Of a stretch of DNA of 64,000 bases, positions 37,682-46,233 are shown piece by piece. The notes below the pieces were generated by a model. The model was not told where the DNA came from and made no database searches. It saw only the letters and a program-made list of their open reading frames with translations. Made by a program: the position numbers and the translations under genes. Position 1 is the stretch's first letter; each line of letters opens with the position of its first letter. The stretch is from Methanomethylovorans sp. PtaU1.Bin093 (lineage in GTDB: Archaea; Halobacteriota; Methanosarcinia; Methanosarcinales; Methanosarcinaceae), in the NCBI RefSeq assembly GCF_002067275.1, contig NZ_MVQX01000054.1, positions 62,001 to 126,000 of the forward strand, written 5' to 3'.

Positions 37682-38557
37682 TCAGTATACTGCAAGTTCA
37701 TGCAGTACATCTGTCTTTGAAAGGACGCTTTTTGGAACGCCATCATAGGTTACTATAATGAATCCCACACCATGGGCATTGAACAGCTTAACGGCATCTA
37801 TCAGGGAAGCTTCTGAATCAATAGTTACCAGATCCATTGCCATTATGTCTTTAACTTTTGCATCCATGCTTCCCTTTGCAAGGGCTTGCCCAATGTCCTT
37901 AAAGGTAATTACTCCTACTATGCTCCCATTGTCTTCTACGGGAGCACCATGTATATTACTCTGTGAGAGCATCGCAGCAGCATCTTTTATACTGGTATTC
38001 AAATTAACTGCGATGAAGTTCTTGCTGGAATAGTATCTCACGGGCTTTTTAGGCAGAGATATCATCTCATTTATTGAAAACACAAGTGTGTTCTCGGTAT
38101 CGTCCCTTCCCACTATCTCTCCCCGCACTATAAGTCTATTGACCGGAGTTGGTCCCATCTGTACAAGGTCCCCCTGTTCAAAAGTTCTTATGTTGCCAAG
38201 CACCTTTATCATTCCATGACAAAGGTCCGGGTGACGTACGGTGGTAAAACTGATCTCTGCTACAGTTGCCCCTTCTACCACTTCTCCATTCCTGTAGATG
38301 GGCACCATCGCTTCATTCTCCATAGCAGTGACATTTAATGCCTCGTAAGCCTCTCCGGTTGCTTTATAGCCACCTTTGGGACCAGGTACACCCTCCACAA
38401 GTTCAAGCACTTTCAAGGATTGCATCTGGTTTCTGACCGTGCCCGGATTCCTGTTGATTATTTCTGCTATTTCTTCACCTTTTATAGCGCGGTCCTTTTC
38501 CCTCTGGAGGTTGATCAAAGCAATAAGTATGTCTTTTTGGATAGGTGTGAGCTCCAT
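37682..38557 (-). CDS. HTH domain and tandem CBS-domain transcription regulator
   Basis: A 291-residue archaeal regulator. Residues 1-70 form a winged helix (TPIQKDILIAL, GEEIAEIINRNPGTVRNQM), the middle (about 75-165) is a conserved archaeal domain of unknown role, and two CBS motifs follow (SIKDAAAMLSQSNIHGAPV and SLIDAVKLFNAHGVGFIIV), which commonly bind adenosine nucleotides or SAM. ATG 38557 is chosen because GGTGATC sits directly upstream; the frame is open to 38665. It may sense energy charge and control nearby genes; the divergent GTPase gene starts 152 bases away. Confidence 0.88.
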   Translation of the reverse strand: MELTPIQKDILIALINLQREKDRAIKGEEIAEIINRNPGTVRNQMQSLKVLELVEGVPGPKGGYKATGEAYEALNVTAMENEAMVPIYRNGEVVEGATVAEISFTTVRHPDLCHGMIKVLGNIRTFEQGDLVQMGPTPVNRLIVRGEIVGRDDTENTLVFSINEMISLPKKPVRYYSSKNFIAVNLNTSIKDAAAMLSQSNIHGAPVEDNGSIVGVITFKDIGQALAKGSMDAKVKDIMAMDLVTIDSEASLIDAVKLFNAHGVGFIIVTYDGVPKSVLSKTDVLHELAVY

Positions 38558-38709
38558 GTGATCACCATTCGCCTCTTGTAAAATTAAAATATAGTACTCC
38601 ACCCATATATATATAATTGAGTATTTTTTATCAATGTTAATTATATTCTCCCCGCAGAACAACAATTATATACGTCATATACCTTGAACGTCATACAGGT
38701 AAAGAAACA

Positions 38710-39693
38710 ATGATATTCGAAAAGATTCCTACTATCCGTACTTCTGATGAACTAATAGATAAAGCCTTCAGAAGAGGTGTAAGGGCAGCAACTGGGAAAA
38801 AATCAAGTAGCAGGGCAAGCTTCCTTGAGTCCCAGGAATCTATGCTGCTAACCTCAGCTAATATATTGACCGATAATCTGGCCAATATCAGCAAAAAATT
38901 CCCGAACTTTGATGAGCTGTCTGGTTTTTATTATGAATTGGCAGATATACTTGTAGGGGTGGACAGATTACGTACTTCCCTTTCCAGAGTCGCGTGGACA
39001 AGTGAAAAGATACATGATCTCACCAGGGAATATGTAGGTCGGATGCGTGGTAGCCCTACGCCGGAAAACTTACGCAAACAATGTTTCGGACGCATAGGAT
39101 CATTGATGGATTCCATAAGTAAAGACCTTTTACTCTTAAATGAAGCCCGTAATATCCTGCGCAAACTCCCGGATGTCCATGAAGAGCCAACCATCGTTGT
39201 GGCGGGTTATCCTAATACTGGTAAGTCCAGTTTTGTAACAGCAGCAACGAAAGCAACTCCAGAGGTTGCTTCTTATCCATTTACTACTAAAGGGGTATCC
39301 ATAGGCCACTTTTCTCGAGATGATCAAAGATATCAGGTCATTGATACACCTGGTCTTCTTGATAGGCCAATGTCCGAGAGGAACGATATTGAACTGCAGG
39401 CGATCACTGCTTTAAAACATCTGGATGCAGTGGTGCTTTTTCTTATTGATGCAAGTGAGAATTGTGGTTATACCATTGAGGAGCAAAAAAATCTGTTGCA
39501 GGAAGTCAGAAGTCAATTCGATCTGCCGATACTTGTTGTATCTAATAAATCTGATCTTCCTCATTTCCAGGATCTCGATGTTACAGACATGTCCATGTCC
39601 ACAGCTACGGGAGAAGGCATCGAAGAAGTACTATCTACCCTTGTGGAAATGATCAAAGAAAAAAAGAATGATAGGATCAGCGTTCAAACTTAA
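38710..39693 (+). CDS. NOG1-type (OBG family) GTPase
   Basis: An archaeal GTPase related to Nog1, needed in eukaryotes for 60S ribosome assembly. An N-terminal helical NOG1 domain of about 155 residues precedes the G domain: G1 GYPNTGKSS, G3 DTPGLLD, G4 NKSD and a G5-like STATGEG. The length (327) is that of archaeal members, which lack the long eukaryotic C-terminal tail. It converges with the aminotransferase gene, overlapping by four bases at the stops. Confidence 0.92.
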   Translation: MIFEKIPTIRTSDELIDKAFRRGVRAATGKKSSSRASFLESQESMLLTSANILTDNLANISKKFPNFDELSGFYYELADILVGVDRLRTSLSRVAWTSEKIHDLTREYVGRMRGSPTPENLRKQCFGRIGSLMDSISKDLLLLNEARNILRKLPDVHEEPTIVVAGYPNTGKSSFVTAATKATPEVASYPFTTKGVSIGHFSRDDQRYQVIDTPGLLDRPMSERNDIELQAITALKHLDAVVLFLIDASENCGYTIEEQKNLLQEVRSQFDLPILVVSNKSDLPHFQDLDVTDMSMSTATGEGIEEVLSTLVEMIKEKKNDRISVQT

Positions 39694-40805
39694 GTGATCA
39701 CTTTTTCCATTATTTCCAATGCTTTGTGGATGCTCGGCATGGATGATGCATAGGATATCCTTATATGTCCATCGCCTCCTTCTCCAAAAGCGGTGCCTGG
39801 CACCACAACCACTCCATTGGCTATGAGATCACCGGCTACTTTAGTGCAATCATCCACTTCAGGGAATGCATAAAAAGCTCCTTTTGGAACCACGCATTTA
39901 AGTCCCATGGATCGTAGTCCGTCCATCAATACGTTTCTGCGCCTCAGGAACTCTTCTCTCATAAGTGCCACTGAATCCTGGGGTCCGGATATGGCTGCAA
40001 AAGCTGCTTTCTGTGCAATGGAATTTGCACATGCCTGCACGTACTGGTGAACTTTTAGCATCTGTTCCACATATTCTTCCTTGGCTGCCACATATCCTAT
40101 TCTCCATCCGGTCATTGCATAGGTTTTGGAAACAGCGTTTACAGTTATCACATTATCTGTAAATTGGGCAGGACTAACATGTTCTCCTTCGTAGATAAAA
40201 TGCTCATAAACTTCATCAGAGATGATGGTAATATTTTTATCGTCTGCTATCTCTGCAAAGGTCTTCATGTCCTTCTTGCTTTGTACTGCACCGGTGGGGT
40301 TCGCAGGAGAATTGATTATCATTGCCTTTGTTTTCGGGCTAAGTTTTTCGATAATCGTTTCAGGGCGGATGGTAAGTTCATCGTCCAGAGGGATACTGGA
40401 TACTTTACCCCCCATCATGTTAACCAAGGCATTATAGGAAACAAATCCAGGATCTGCTATCATCACTTCATCGCCAGGGTCCACAAGAGAGGCAATGGCA
40501 AGTTCAAGAGCTTCTGAGGCTCCGGAAGTGATAATGATCTCTGAAGGATCAACTTCAAAGGAATTTTCTTTTTTGAACTTCCTGCTCAATACCTCTCGAA
40601 GTTCTATAATTCCAGGGCCAGCTGTATATGCGGTGAATCCCGAGTTTATGGCATCGATAGCTGCCTGCTTGATGTGTTGTGGTGTATCAAAATCAGGCTG
40701 TCCAAGTCCAAGATTTATTGCATCTGAACCCGCAGCTTCGAACATCTTCCTGATCCCCGATATATTCATACCGAGGACCCTGTCAGCAAACTTTGACCCG
40801 GACAT
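39690..40805 (-). CDS. PLP-dependent aminotransferase, class I/II
   Basis: An aspartate-aminotransferase-fold enzyme with GLGQPDFDTP near the N-terminus, the PLP-phosphate SGASEAL, NPANPTG-like NSPANPTGA, SDEVYEHF, the Schiff-base lysine in NAVSKTYAMTGWRIGY and the C-terminal RISYASS with the substrate-carboxylate Arg. Substrate could be aspartate, aromatic or branched amino acids. It is the last gene of a run with phi, an unknown gene, DUF2073 and an Era-like GTPase on the same strand, 13 bases after phi. Confidence 0.93.
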   Translation of the reverse strand: MSGSKFADRVLGMNISGIRKMFEAAGSDAINLGLGQPDFDTPQHIKQAAIDAINSGFTAYTAGPGIIELREVLSRKFKKENSFEVDPSEIIITSGASEALELAIASLVDPGDEVMIADPGFVSYNALVNMMGGKVSSIPLDDELTIRPETIIEKLSPKTKAMIINSPANPTGAVQSKKDMKTFAEIADDKNITIISDEVYEHFIYEGEHVSPAQFTDNVITVNAVSKTYAMTGWRIGYVAAKEEYVEQMLKVHQYVQACANSIAQKAAFAAISGPQDSVALMREEFLRRRNVLMDGLRSMGLKCVVPKGAFYAFPEVDDCTKVAGDLIANGVVVVPGTAFGEGGDGHIRISYASSMPSIHKALEIMEKVIT

Positions 40806-40818
40806 ATCTTATCATCCT

Positions 40819-41433
40819 TTATTCCAATTTATTATGCCTTGATTTGAGGTCCTCCTCAGAAGCACCTGTGATATTGATCAGTTCTGCTATCACACCATCA
40901 AGAAAAACAGTTGCAGACGTTTCAAAAGATGTGCCAAGTGGTGTAAGATATGTGTACTCTCCTCTAAGATGCCTTTCAACATATTCACCTGCATCTTCTT
41001 TTGTTCTTCCCGCAATCTTTACCACGGTATCGGATATTTTCCCTAATCCGGAATCCTCGTTAGAAGTGATGGTTATGAGTTTAGCGCCTATCTCCTTTGT
41101 GATCATTCCCAGGTTTGCCACAGAACGTGTCTGTCCAGAGCCGGATATAGCAACGACTGCATCTTCTTTTGTCACAGCAGGTGTTGTTGACTCTCCTACT
41201 ACATAAGCTGTGAATCCCAGGTGCATAAGCCTCATGGCAAAAGCCCTTCCAACAAGTCCCGATCTTCCAGCCCCCATTACAAATACTGCTCGTGCATTAA
41301 TAATATGCTCAAGCATTTCTTTGATGCTTTTACTATCAAGTTCAGCAACTACCTTTTGAAGGTGTTTTGCCATCAGCTCCATTGATGAAATCAAATACTT
41401 GCATTCGGTTACTTCTAATCTTTTTTGTATCAT
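40819..41433 (-). CDS. hxlB: 6-phospho-3-hexuloisomerase
   Basis: A SIS-domain sugar isomerase that interconverts hexulose 6-phosphate and fructose 6-phosphate; in methanogens the reverse ribulose monophosphate path supplies ribose 5-phosphate for PRPP. The SIS core has FVMGAGRSGLVGRAFA, VVAISGSGQTRSV and the C-terminal TSFETSATVFLDGV. Many methanogens encode the partner synthase as a fusion with Fae elsewhere; no synthase gene is in this window. It starts 20 bases after an unknown gene. Confidence 0.92.
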   Translation of the reverse strand: MIQKRLEVTECKYLISSMELMAKHLQKVVAELDSKSIKEMLEHIINARAVFVMGAGRSGLVGRAFAMRLMHLGFTAYVVGESTTPAVTKEDAVVAISGSGQTRSVANLGMITKEIGAKLITITSNEDSGLGKISDTVVKIAGRTKEDAGEYVERHLRGEYTYLTPLGTSFETSATVFLDGVIAELINITGASEEDLKSRHNKLE

Positions 41434-41453
41434 TGTCTCACTTGCCTTCGCGC

Positions 41454-41981
41454 TTAGAAATTTGATGTGCTCCTGCTCTCATCCTTATAGGTTATATTTT
41501 TCAGTTTCCATTGCTCGATAGTGCCCAGCTCCTGATACAATCTCATAATATTTGCATAATCACCAGTCCAGTATATATCGATGAGCACATTTTTTTCCCT
41601 AAGTTCTTTAAATATGGAATCTGCCAAGTATATAAGGGCATTATTGCTTAAGAAAGGAACATTAAATGTTGCCCTGTAACCTCTCTTGAACTTAGCATAA
41701 GATATCAGTACAAACCCATAGCTTTCGTACAGAGTGATATCATCAAAGCTACAAGTTATCTCCTTTTCATGAACTGCTAACTTGTCAACATTGGATATAC
41801 AGGTGAGAACTTTCCATATTACTGTTGCAGGCACGGTTCTGCCAAACCATACTGATATTTTTCCATAGCTACACACCACATTAACGTCATCTCTACCCAT
41901 CTCCATGGTGCAAAGGTATTGAGTAGGCGATATTATTACCCCAGTATAGTCAGCAGGTTCCATCTTACTCACAGTCTGCAC
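41454..41981 (-). CDS. Unknown 175-residue protein
   Basis: I do not recognise this gene. It reads as an alpha/beta protein rich in aromatic residues and strands (VWFGRTVPATVIWKVL, ITLYESYGFVLISYAKF, YWTGDYANIMRLYQEL) with no signal peptide or membrane span. It lies 12 bases after the DUF2073 gene and 20 before phi on the same strand, so it belongs to that operon. A start at the codon for Met7 (41963) is also possible. Confidence 0.75.
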   Translation of the reverse strand: MQTVSKMEPADYTGVIISPTQYLCTMEMGRDDVNVVCSYGKISVWFGRTVPATVIWKVLTCISNVDKLAVHEKEITCSFDDITLYESYGFVLISYAKFKRGYRATFNVPFLSNNALIYLADSIFKELREKNVLIDIYWTGDYANIMRLYQELGTIEQWKLKNITYKDESRSTSNF

Positions 41982-41993
41982 ATGGTATCACAC

Positions 41994-42362
41994 TCATTTA
42001 TGAGCTGATAGGAGTGCACTTATCATATTTCTATCCTTTTTCAGGGTTTTAAGCTGGTCTGCAGGCCCCACAACTGTAAGCCTTGTGCGAACAGTGTGTT
42101 TCTTAAGTATTTTTCCAAATATTGAAGTATCATCTTTTGAGGGGTAACTCTCCATCTCTATTCCTGAGAACCCGTCTGGATCGATCAGGGTCATGGTCAT
42201 CTCTATGAGGCTTGCCTCTTCTTCGGGTGTAAGACCTTTTTCCAGAACAAGGATCTTGCCGCTTCTAACCTCATCGATAATGAATCTTACCTTTTCAACA
42301 GGAGCCATCTCAGCAAGTTTTTCTTCGGATATGAGGTCCATCTGGATTCCCTGCATTTTCAT
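41994..42362 (-). CDS. DUF2073 protein, partner of Era-like GTPase
   Basis: A 122-residue archaeal protein of the DUF2073 family (KVRFIIDEVRSGKILVLEKGLTPEEEASLI, FSGIEMES, RTRLTVVGPADQLK segments). In euryarchaea it is commonly next to an Era-like GTPase gene, as here, which points to a joint role, possibly in ribosome or RNA metabolism. The ATG at 42362 shares its A with the TGA stop of the GTPase gene; a GTG at 42365 is an alternative. No zinc-ribbon DUF2072 gene, often the third partner, is adjacent. Confidence 0.85.
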   Translation of the reverse strand: MKMQGIQMDLISEEKLAEMAPVEKVRFIIDEVRSGKILVLEKGLTPEEEASLIEMTMTLIDPDGFSGIEMESYPSKDDTSIFGKILKKHTVRTRLTVVGPADQLKTLKKDRNMISALLSAHK

Positions 42363-42997
42363 CACCCAAACCTTTTTGCAATCTCTTCATATAGTGTATC
42401 TATATTCTTTCCTTCAAGCGCAGATATAGCTACCATGGGGTGCTGAGGGAAAGCATCTCTAATAGTGGAAGGTGACGATTCAGGAAGATCGATCTTATTG
42501 GCAGCTATCAAAAGAGGTAACTTCCTTGCTTCCATGTTGCCTATGACTGTGACGTTAACCTGTGTGTATGGATCTTCAGTAGCATCCATTACAAGTATCA
42601 CTCCATCAAGATTGTCAAGCCATTTGACAGCTTCAATGACCCCTTCAGTTGCTTCTTTTGCCCTCCTTTTTGCTTCATTCTCTTCCATTCCATGCTCCAT
42701 AAACTCATGAAAATCTATTTTTGTAGCAAGACCAGGTGTGTCAATTATGTCGAGGGTTATAGAATGTCCGTTTGCTTTAATTGTCACACCTTCGCGACGT
42801 CTTGCACGACGGGTCTCATGTGCTATGTGGGATACAGAACCCATTGCATCACCTGTCCAGTCGCGCAGAATACGATTTGCAAGTGTAGTCTTTCCTGCAT
42901 TAGGCGGACCATAGATGCCTATGCGTGCGTTCTTTTTTCTAAAGAGCTTTTTAAAAAAATCAGAGAAGTTCTGCTTGAATGATGTAATTACGCCCAT
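42362..42997 (-). CDS. Era-like GTPase
   Basis: A small GTPase of 211 residues with a positively charged N-terminal helix (FSDFFKKLFRKKNA) that may bind membrane or RNA. The G motifs are G1 GPPNAGKTT, G3 DTPGLA, G4 NKID and G5 ISALEG; the usual G2 Thr is in the HETRRARRREGVT stretch. It lacks the KH RNA-binding domain of bacterial Era. Its stop overlaps the DUF2073 start, in line with the common archaeal gene pair. Confidence 0.9.
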   Translation of the reverse strand: MGVITSFKQNFSDFFKKLFRKKNARIGIYGPPNAGKTTLANRILRDWTGDAMGSVSHIAHETRRARRREGVTIKANGHSITLDIIDTPGLATKIDFHEFMEHGMEENEAKRRAKEATEGVIEAVKWLDNLDGVILVMDATEDPYTQVNVTVIGNMEARKLPLLIAANKIDLPESSPSTIRDAFPQHPMVAISALEGKNIDTLYEEIAKRFG

Positions 42998-43103
42998 TTA
43001 TTCCCTCCTGGAAATCCAGCTCATGAAACGTGAAATGTTATTTTTCTATAATAATCCTTTGATTTATAATAGTTATGTATACTTCTATCTCTTTTCCTAT
43101 TTC

Positions 43104-44111
43104 TTATCCATGTGTGGCAGACATTGCAGAGTTGATAGCTATCTCAGCGATGTTAGCTCCGTAATCCCCTGTCCTCTCTATACTGTCCATTACAATACCC
43201 AATGCCACTATTGCTTCATGGGATTCTATCTTCAAAATGTACTGGTCAAGCCTATTTATTTTTGGTTTGAGGGCATGTTCTCTTTCTATAACTTTATTGG
43301 CAAGTTCAGCATCATGGTTGTACAGGGATTCCACGGCATCTTCAACTATCTGACGGTTTGCCTCACTAGCTTTTTCTATCATTTCCATTATATTGTCCGG
43401 AATCGCATAGTTCATATGCATCGCCATATTTGCTATCTTCTGTGCATGGTCTGCAATACGCTCAAGCGGCCCTGCTGCCATGCGAAGGTCATGGTATTCG
43501 TCTATTGATGTTTCAGAAGTGTCTGGAAGCTTGGTACCTTTGAGCACTGCGCGGAATTGTTTTGCTGTCAGAAGGAATAGCCTGTCGACATCATCATCCC
43601 TTTGTATAACGTCAAGTGCCAGGTCTTTGTCATTGGTCTTAAGTGCTCTGATAGCATCTTTTTGCATGGAGTTTGATAACAGGAACATCCTTCTAACACT
43701 TTTTTTGATCGATATCTCGTTAGGATTGAGCAGATCCTTTATAACAACTTTTTTTCCGGTTTCCTCTATTATTTCTGGTCCTATCAGTTTATAACACATC
43801 TCTCTTATGATGTTCTTCTGTTCAGCCAGCATTTTCTCTGATTTTATTTCTATTATGTCTGCACCTACGAGATAGGCTGCTATAATATCTCTTATCAGGA
43901 TCTCGCCCATGCGATCAGTGACATCAAGCTGTGTCTTCCTTATTGGCGGAGTATCCTGGATAGGGTCTATCACGAGCTTACCGTCAGGTTGTGGTGAAAG
44001 TGAGAGGCGGCTTCCAGTCCTTATACCCACTTTGTCTGCCCATTGTTTTGGCAATGAAACTATATAGGTTGAACCACCAGTTTGTTGCACTTTTCTGATC
44101 TCTATGGCCAT
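43104..44111 (-). CDS. AbrB-PhoU fusion, phosphate uptake regulator
   Basis: A 335-residue protein with an N-terminal AbrB/SpoVT swapped-hairpin DNA-binding domain (IRKVQQTGGSTYIVSLPKQW, GIRTGSRLSLSP) and a C-terminal double PhoU helical repeat (SMQKDAIRAL, MAAGPLERIADHAQKIA, MDSIERTGDYGANIAE with the acidic metal motif). Archaea use such fusions as transcription regulators of phosphate genes. A separate PhoU without AbrB is in the pst operon of this window (61392), so the two have distinct roles. The start codon faces a divergent gene over a 106-base AT-rich gap. Confidence 0.92.
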   Translation of the reverse strand: MAIEIRKVQQTGGSTYIVSLPKQWADKVGIRTGSRLSLSPQPDGKLVIDPIQDTPPIRKTQLDVTDRMGEILIRDIIAAYLVGADIIEIKSEKMLAEQKNIIREMCYKLIGPEIIEETGKKVVIKDLLNPNEISIKKSVRRMFLLSNSMQKDAIRALKTNDKDLALDVIQRDDDVDRLFLLTAKQFRAVLKGTKLPDTSETSIDEYHDLRMAAGPLERIADHAQKIANMAMHMNYAIPDNIMEMIEKASEANRQIVEDAVESLYNHDAELANKVIEREHALKPKINRLDQYILKIESHEAIVALGIVMDSIERTGDYGANIAEIAINSAMSATHG

Positions 44112-44217
44112 CCCTCTTTTTTGTAAGATTTATAGGATATATAGAAATTAGGTTTGTATATATACATTTGTTCAGCACAAGCAAATTAATATATATTTAA
44201 ATGTATTATTTTAATTC

Positions 44218-44694
44218 ATGAACCACCTACCCATAAACCCTTCAGAACTTGTTCTTCTTAGAAAGATCATGCCTATCATCTGCATCATTGTTCCATGGGA
44301 GTTCTATTTCTATAGTACAGGTTGGGGCATCAAATTCTCATTTTTCTATGCTAATTTTGACATGGCCTATGGTACCCTTCTTGTTAATGTAGTGGAGCAG
44401 TTATCGATGTTGTCTTATGGTGGCTTTGCTCCTTCTTTTCGTACTATCTCCTGGTTTTTCGGGGCATTGATCTGTGCGGTAGTATCTATCAATGAGCTTT
44501 TCAGGGAGGATCTTTTGAAAACTCTCAGTGTACACACATCTGGTTATCTTCTCCTATTGTGTTCAGCATTTAACATATTAGGTTCTTTTGCAGTTTGGAG
44601 CAGTTCTTTCAGGGCCATACCAGTAGCTTTCTTGTTCCTCCTGTTTACAGCTTATATCTACATTTATAACAGCCAAAGGGGGTGCATCGAATAA
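44218..44694 (+). CDS. Unknown four-span membrane protein
   Basis: A 158-residue integral membrane protein with four hydrophobic segments (IMPIICIIVPWEFYFY, WFFGALICAVVSI, SGYLLLLCSAFNILG and AIPVAFLFLLFTAYIYIY) and short loops. No family recognised. It is divergent from the AbrB-PhoU gene and ends just before the metallo-beta-lactamase-like gene region on the same strand. Confidence 0.7.
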   Translation: MNHLPINPSELVLLRKIMPIICIIVPWEFYFYSTGWGIKFSFFYANFDMAYGTLLVNVVEQLSMLSYGGFAPSFRTISWFFGALICAVVSINELFREDLLKTLSVHTSGYLLLLCSAFNILGSFAVWSSSFRAIPVAFLFLLFTAYIYIYNSQRGCIE

Positions 44695-44784
44695 ACATTG
44701 ATTTATCCGGCAGCTATTCCCACTGTGCCAGCCGACATATTAATAGGTACTAAAACACCTTTGTCATTACTCATTGGTGAAGGT

Positions 44785-45462
44785 ATGAATGTGAATAGCA
44801 AGATCATAGACGGTGTAGAGATCACTTGGCTCGGGAATGCTTGTTTCAGGCTTCGTGGGGAAAATGTAACTATATATTTGGACCCATATGGTTTACCAGG
44901 CAATCTTCCTCTTGAAGATATGGCAGATATCATCCTTCTTACCAGCGAGCATCCTCGAAGCTTTGATCCGGACTCCATACGTATTGTAAGGAACAGCAAC
45001 ACTACCACGCTGTTACCGGAAAATATGAACCTTCAATTCAGAGGTGATGCGCGACGTGTTGAAGCAGGTGATTACCTGATCGATGATCTCTGCATCAAAG
45101 GTATCTCCATAGAGGTAGTGCCATCTTATAAGCCGGGTGATTCCGGTCCCACAGAAGTGGGTGTTGGATATGTCATAACCATTGGTGGTAAAAGAATATA
45201 TTATGCAGGTTTTACAGGTTTGATCCCTGAAATGCAGTCAATTTCAGCGGATATTGTTATGTTTCCGATCGGTGACTGTACTATGAATGCAGAACAAGCC
45301 GCAGAAGCCGTGATCATGATCTCTCCCCAAATCTTCATTCCTGTATACTATGAATGCACGGACATTCCGGATACTAATAGAGCTGCTGATATACGGACTT
45401 TCAGAGAAAACGTATCTAGAAAAGCTCCTCATGTAGAATTGTTGTTTCCAGAAGATCTCTAA
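44785..45462 (+). CDS. Degenerate UlaG-like metallo-beta-lactamase fold protein
   Basis: The overall pattern is that of a UlaG/YtnP-like MBL-fold hydrolase: GVEITWLGNACFRL at the N-terminus, then IYLDPYG, and KRIYYAGFTG later. The metal ligands are lost: the HxHxDH loop reads TSEHPRS, and the Asp of the usual GDT is Phe (AGFT). Only one His of the motif remains. The reading frame is intact and follows GGTGA, so it is likely an expressed pseudoenzyme, perhaps a structural or regulatory partner. ATG 44785 is preferred over a TTG at 44698. Nine bases later comes the RNase P subunit gene. Confidence 0.85.
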   Translation: MNVNSKIIDGVEITWLGNACFRLRGENVTIYLDPYGLPGNLPLEDMADIILLTSEHPRSFDPDSIRIVRNSNTTTLLPENMNLQFRGDARRVEAGDYLIDDLCIKGISIEVVPSYKPGDSGPTEVGVGYVITIGGKRIYYAGFTGLIPEMQSISADIVMFPIGDCTMNAEQAAEAVIMISPQIFIPVYYECTDIPDTNRAADIRTFRENVSRKAPHVELLFPEDL

Positions 45463-45470
45463 GGTATAAT

Positions 45471-45821
45471 ATGTCCCGTTTTAAAAAAAAAGGTAAGAAC
45501 CTTGCAAAGGATCTGGCCATGGAACGTATTCAAAGGCTCTTTGAATTGGCAGATGCTGAGTACAGTTCGAACTCAGCCAGAAGCGATGCATATGTTTCAC
45601 TTGCAAGAAAGATCGGAATGCGTTATCTTGTGAGGTTTCCTCGGGAGTTGAAGGTACGATATTGTAAAAAATGCGAAAGTTATCTTGTTCCTGGTAATAA
45701 TTGCAGGATACGTCTCAAAGGAAGATATATGGCGATAACCTGTCTAAAATGCGGTGATGTAAAGCGTTATATCTATCATCCTACAATGGCTTCAGAGCCT
45801 TCAGCCGATGAACAGGTTTAA
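45471..45821 (+). CDS. rnp4: Ribonuclease P protein component 4 (Rpp21/Rpr2)
   Basis: Zinc-ribbon subunit of archaeal RNase P that helps the catalytic RNA process tRNA 5' ends. A basic N-terminus, a helical part (RIQRLFELADAEYSSN, AYVSLARKIGMRY) and four zinc cysteines, YCKKCESYL then NNCRIR and TCLKCGDVK, are present at the usual 116 residues. It follows the MBL-like gene by eight bases and overlaps a convergent small gene by 21. Confidence 0.94.
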   Translation: MSRFKKKGKNLAKDLAMERIQRLFELADAEYSSNSARSDAYVSLARKIGMRYLVRFPRELKVRYCKKCESYLVPGNNCRIRLKGRYMAITCLKCGDVKRYIYHPTMASEPSADEQV

Positions 45822-46043
45822 CAAATGTACGATCAGATAGGCAGTAATGAATATTATAAGGCCCATAATAGTGTATAAAAAGATATTTCTATATACCACC
45901 TCTTTTTCTGATCCAGGATAAATACCCATTCCTCCTCCTTTACAACTCTTTGAGCCGCATCCGCCACATCCTGTAGAAGGGGCATTAGATATTGTCTTTC
46001 TTTCTTTTCGGACCATAGGAAGAATGACCTTTTTTTCTGCCAT
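45801..46043 (-). CDS. Small Cys/Gly-rich single-span membrane protein
   Basis: An 80-residue protein with a basic N-terminus, a Gly/Cys cluster (TGCGGCGSKSCKGGGMG) and one C-terminal membrane span (IFLYTIMGLIIFITAYLIVHLL), so a tail-anchored topology with a cytoplasmic metal-binding segment is likely. It is not recognisably SecG/Sec61 beta. ATG 46043 has GGATGAG upstream; ATG 46055 adds four residues. It lies just downstream of tRNA-Ser on the same strand, so it might be read from the RNA genes' transcript. Confidence 0.65.
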   Translation of the reverse strand: MAEKKVILPMVRKERKTISNAPSTGCGGCGSKSCKGGGMGIYPGSEKEVVYRNIFLYTIMGLIIFITAYLIVHLLNLFIG

Positions 46044-46078
46044 ATTCTCATCCATAAGGTATATGTCATAAAATTAAG

Positions 46079-46163
46079 CGACGAGAGGGGGATTCGAACC
46101 CCCGAAGTGCGTAGCACCACAGGATTAGCAATCCTGCGCCATACCGGGCTTGGCTATCTCGTC
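46079..46163 (-). tRNA. tRNA-Ser (GCT anticodon)
   Basis: An 85-base gene on the minus strand forms a full class II cloverleaf: 7-bp acceptor stem GACGAGA/TCTCGTC, D arm with GCCAAGCCCGG, anticodon stem CAGGA/TCCTG with loop TTGCTAA holding GCT, a long variable arm and a T arm with GGTTCGAATCC; the unpaired 3' base is G. The CCA end is not encoded. The long variable arm identifies serine. It follows SRP RNA by 70 bases; a TATA-like GTTAAATAC near 46210 may be its own promoter. Confidence 0.95.
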
Positions 46164-46233
46164 ATGAAAAATGAAAGCTTTCCCCAACTTCCGTTCCTAA
46201 TGTTATCTATGTATTTAACGCTTTTCCATAAAG

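Noticed and set aside
45801-46043. SecG/Sec61 beta identity for the small membrane protein
   Set aside because: The single C-terminal span fits, but the Gly/Cys cluster and absence of the usual segment before the span do not match that family.
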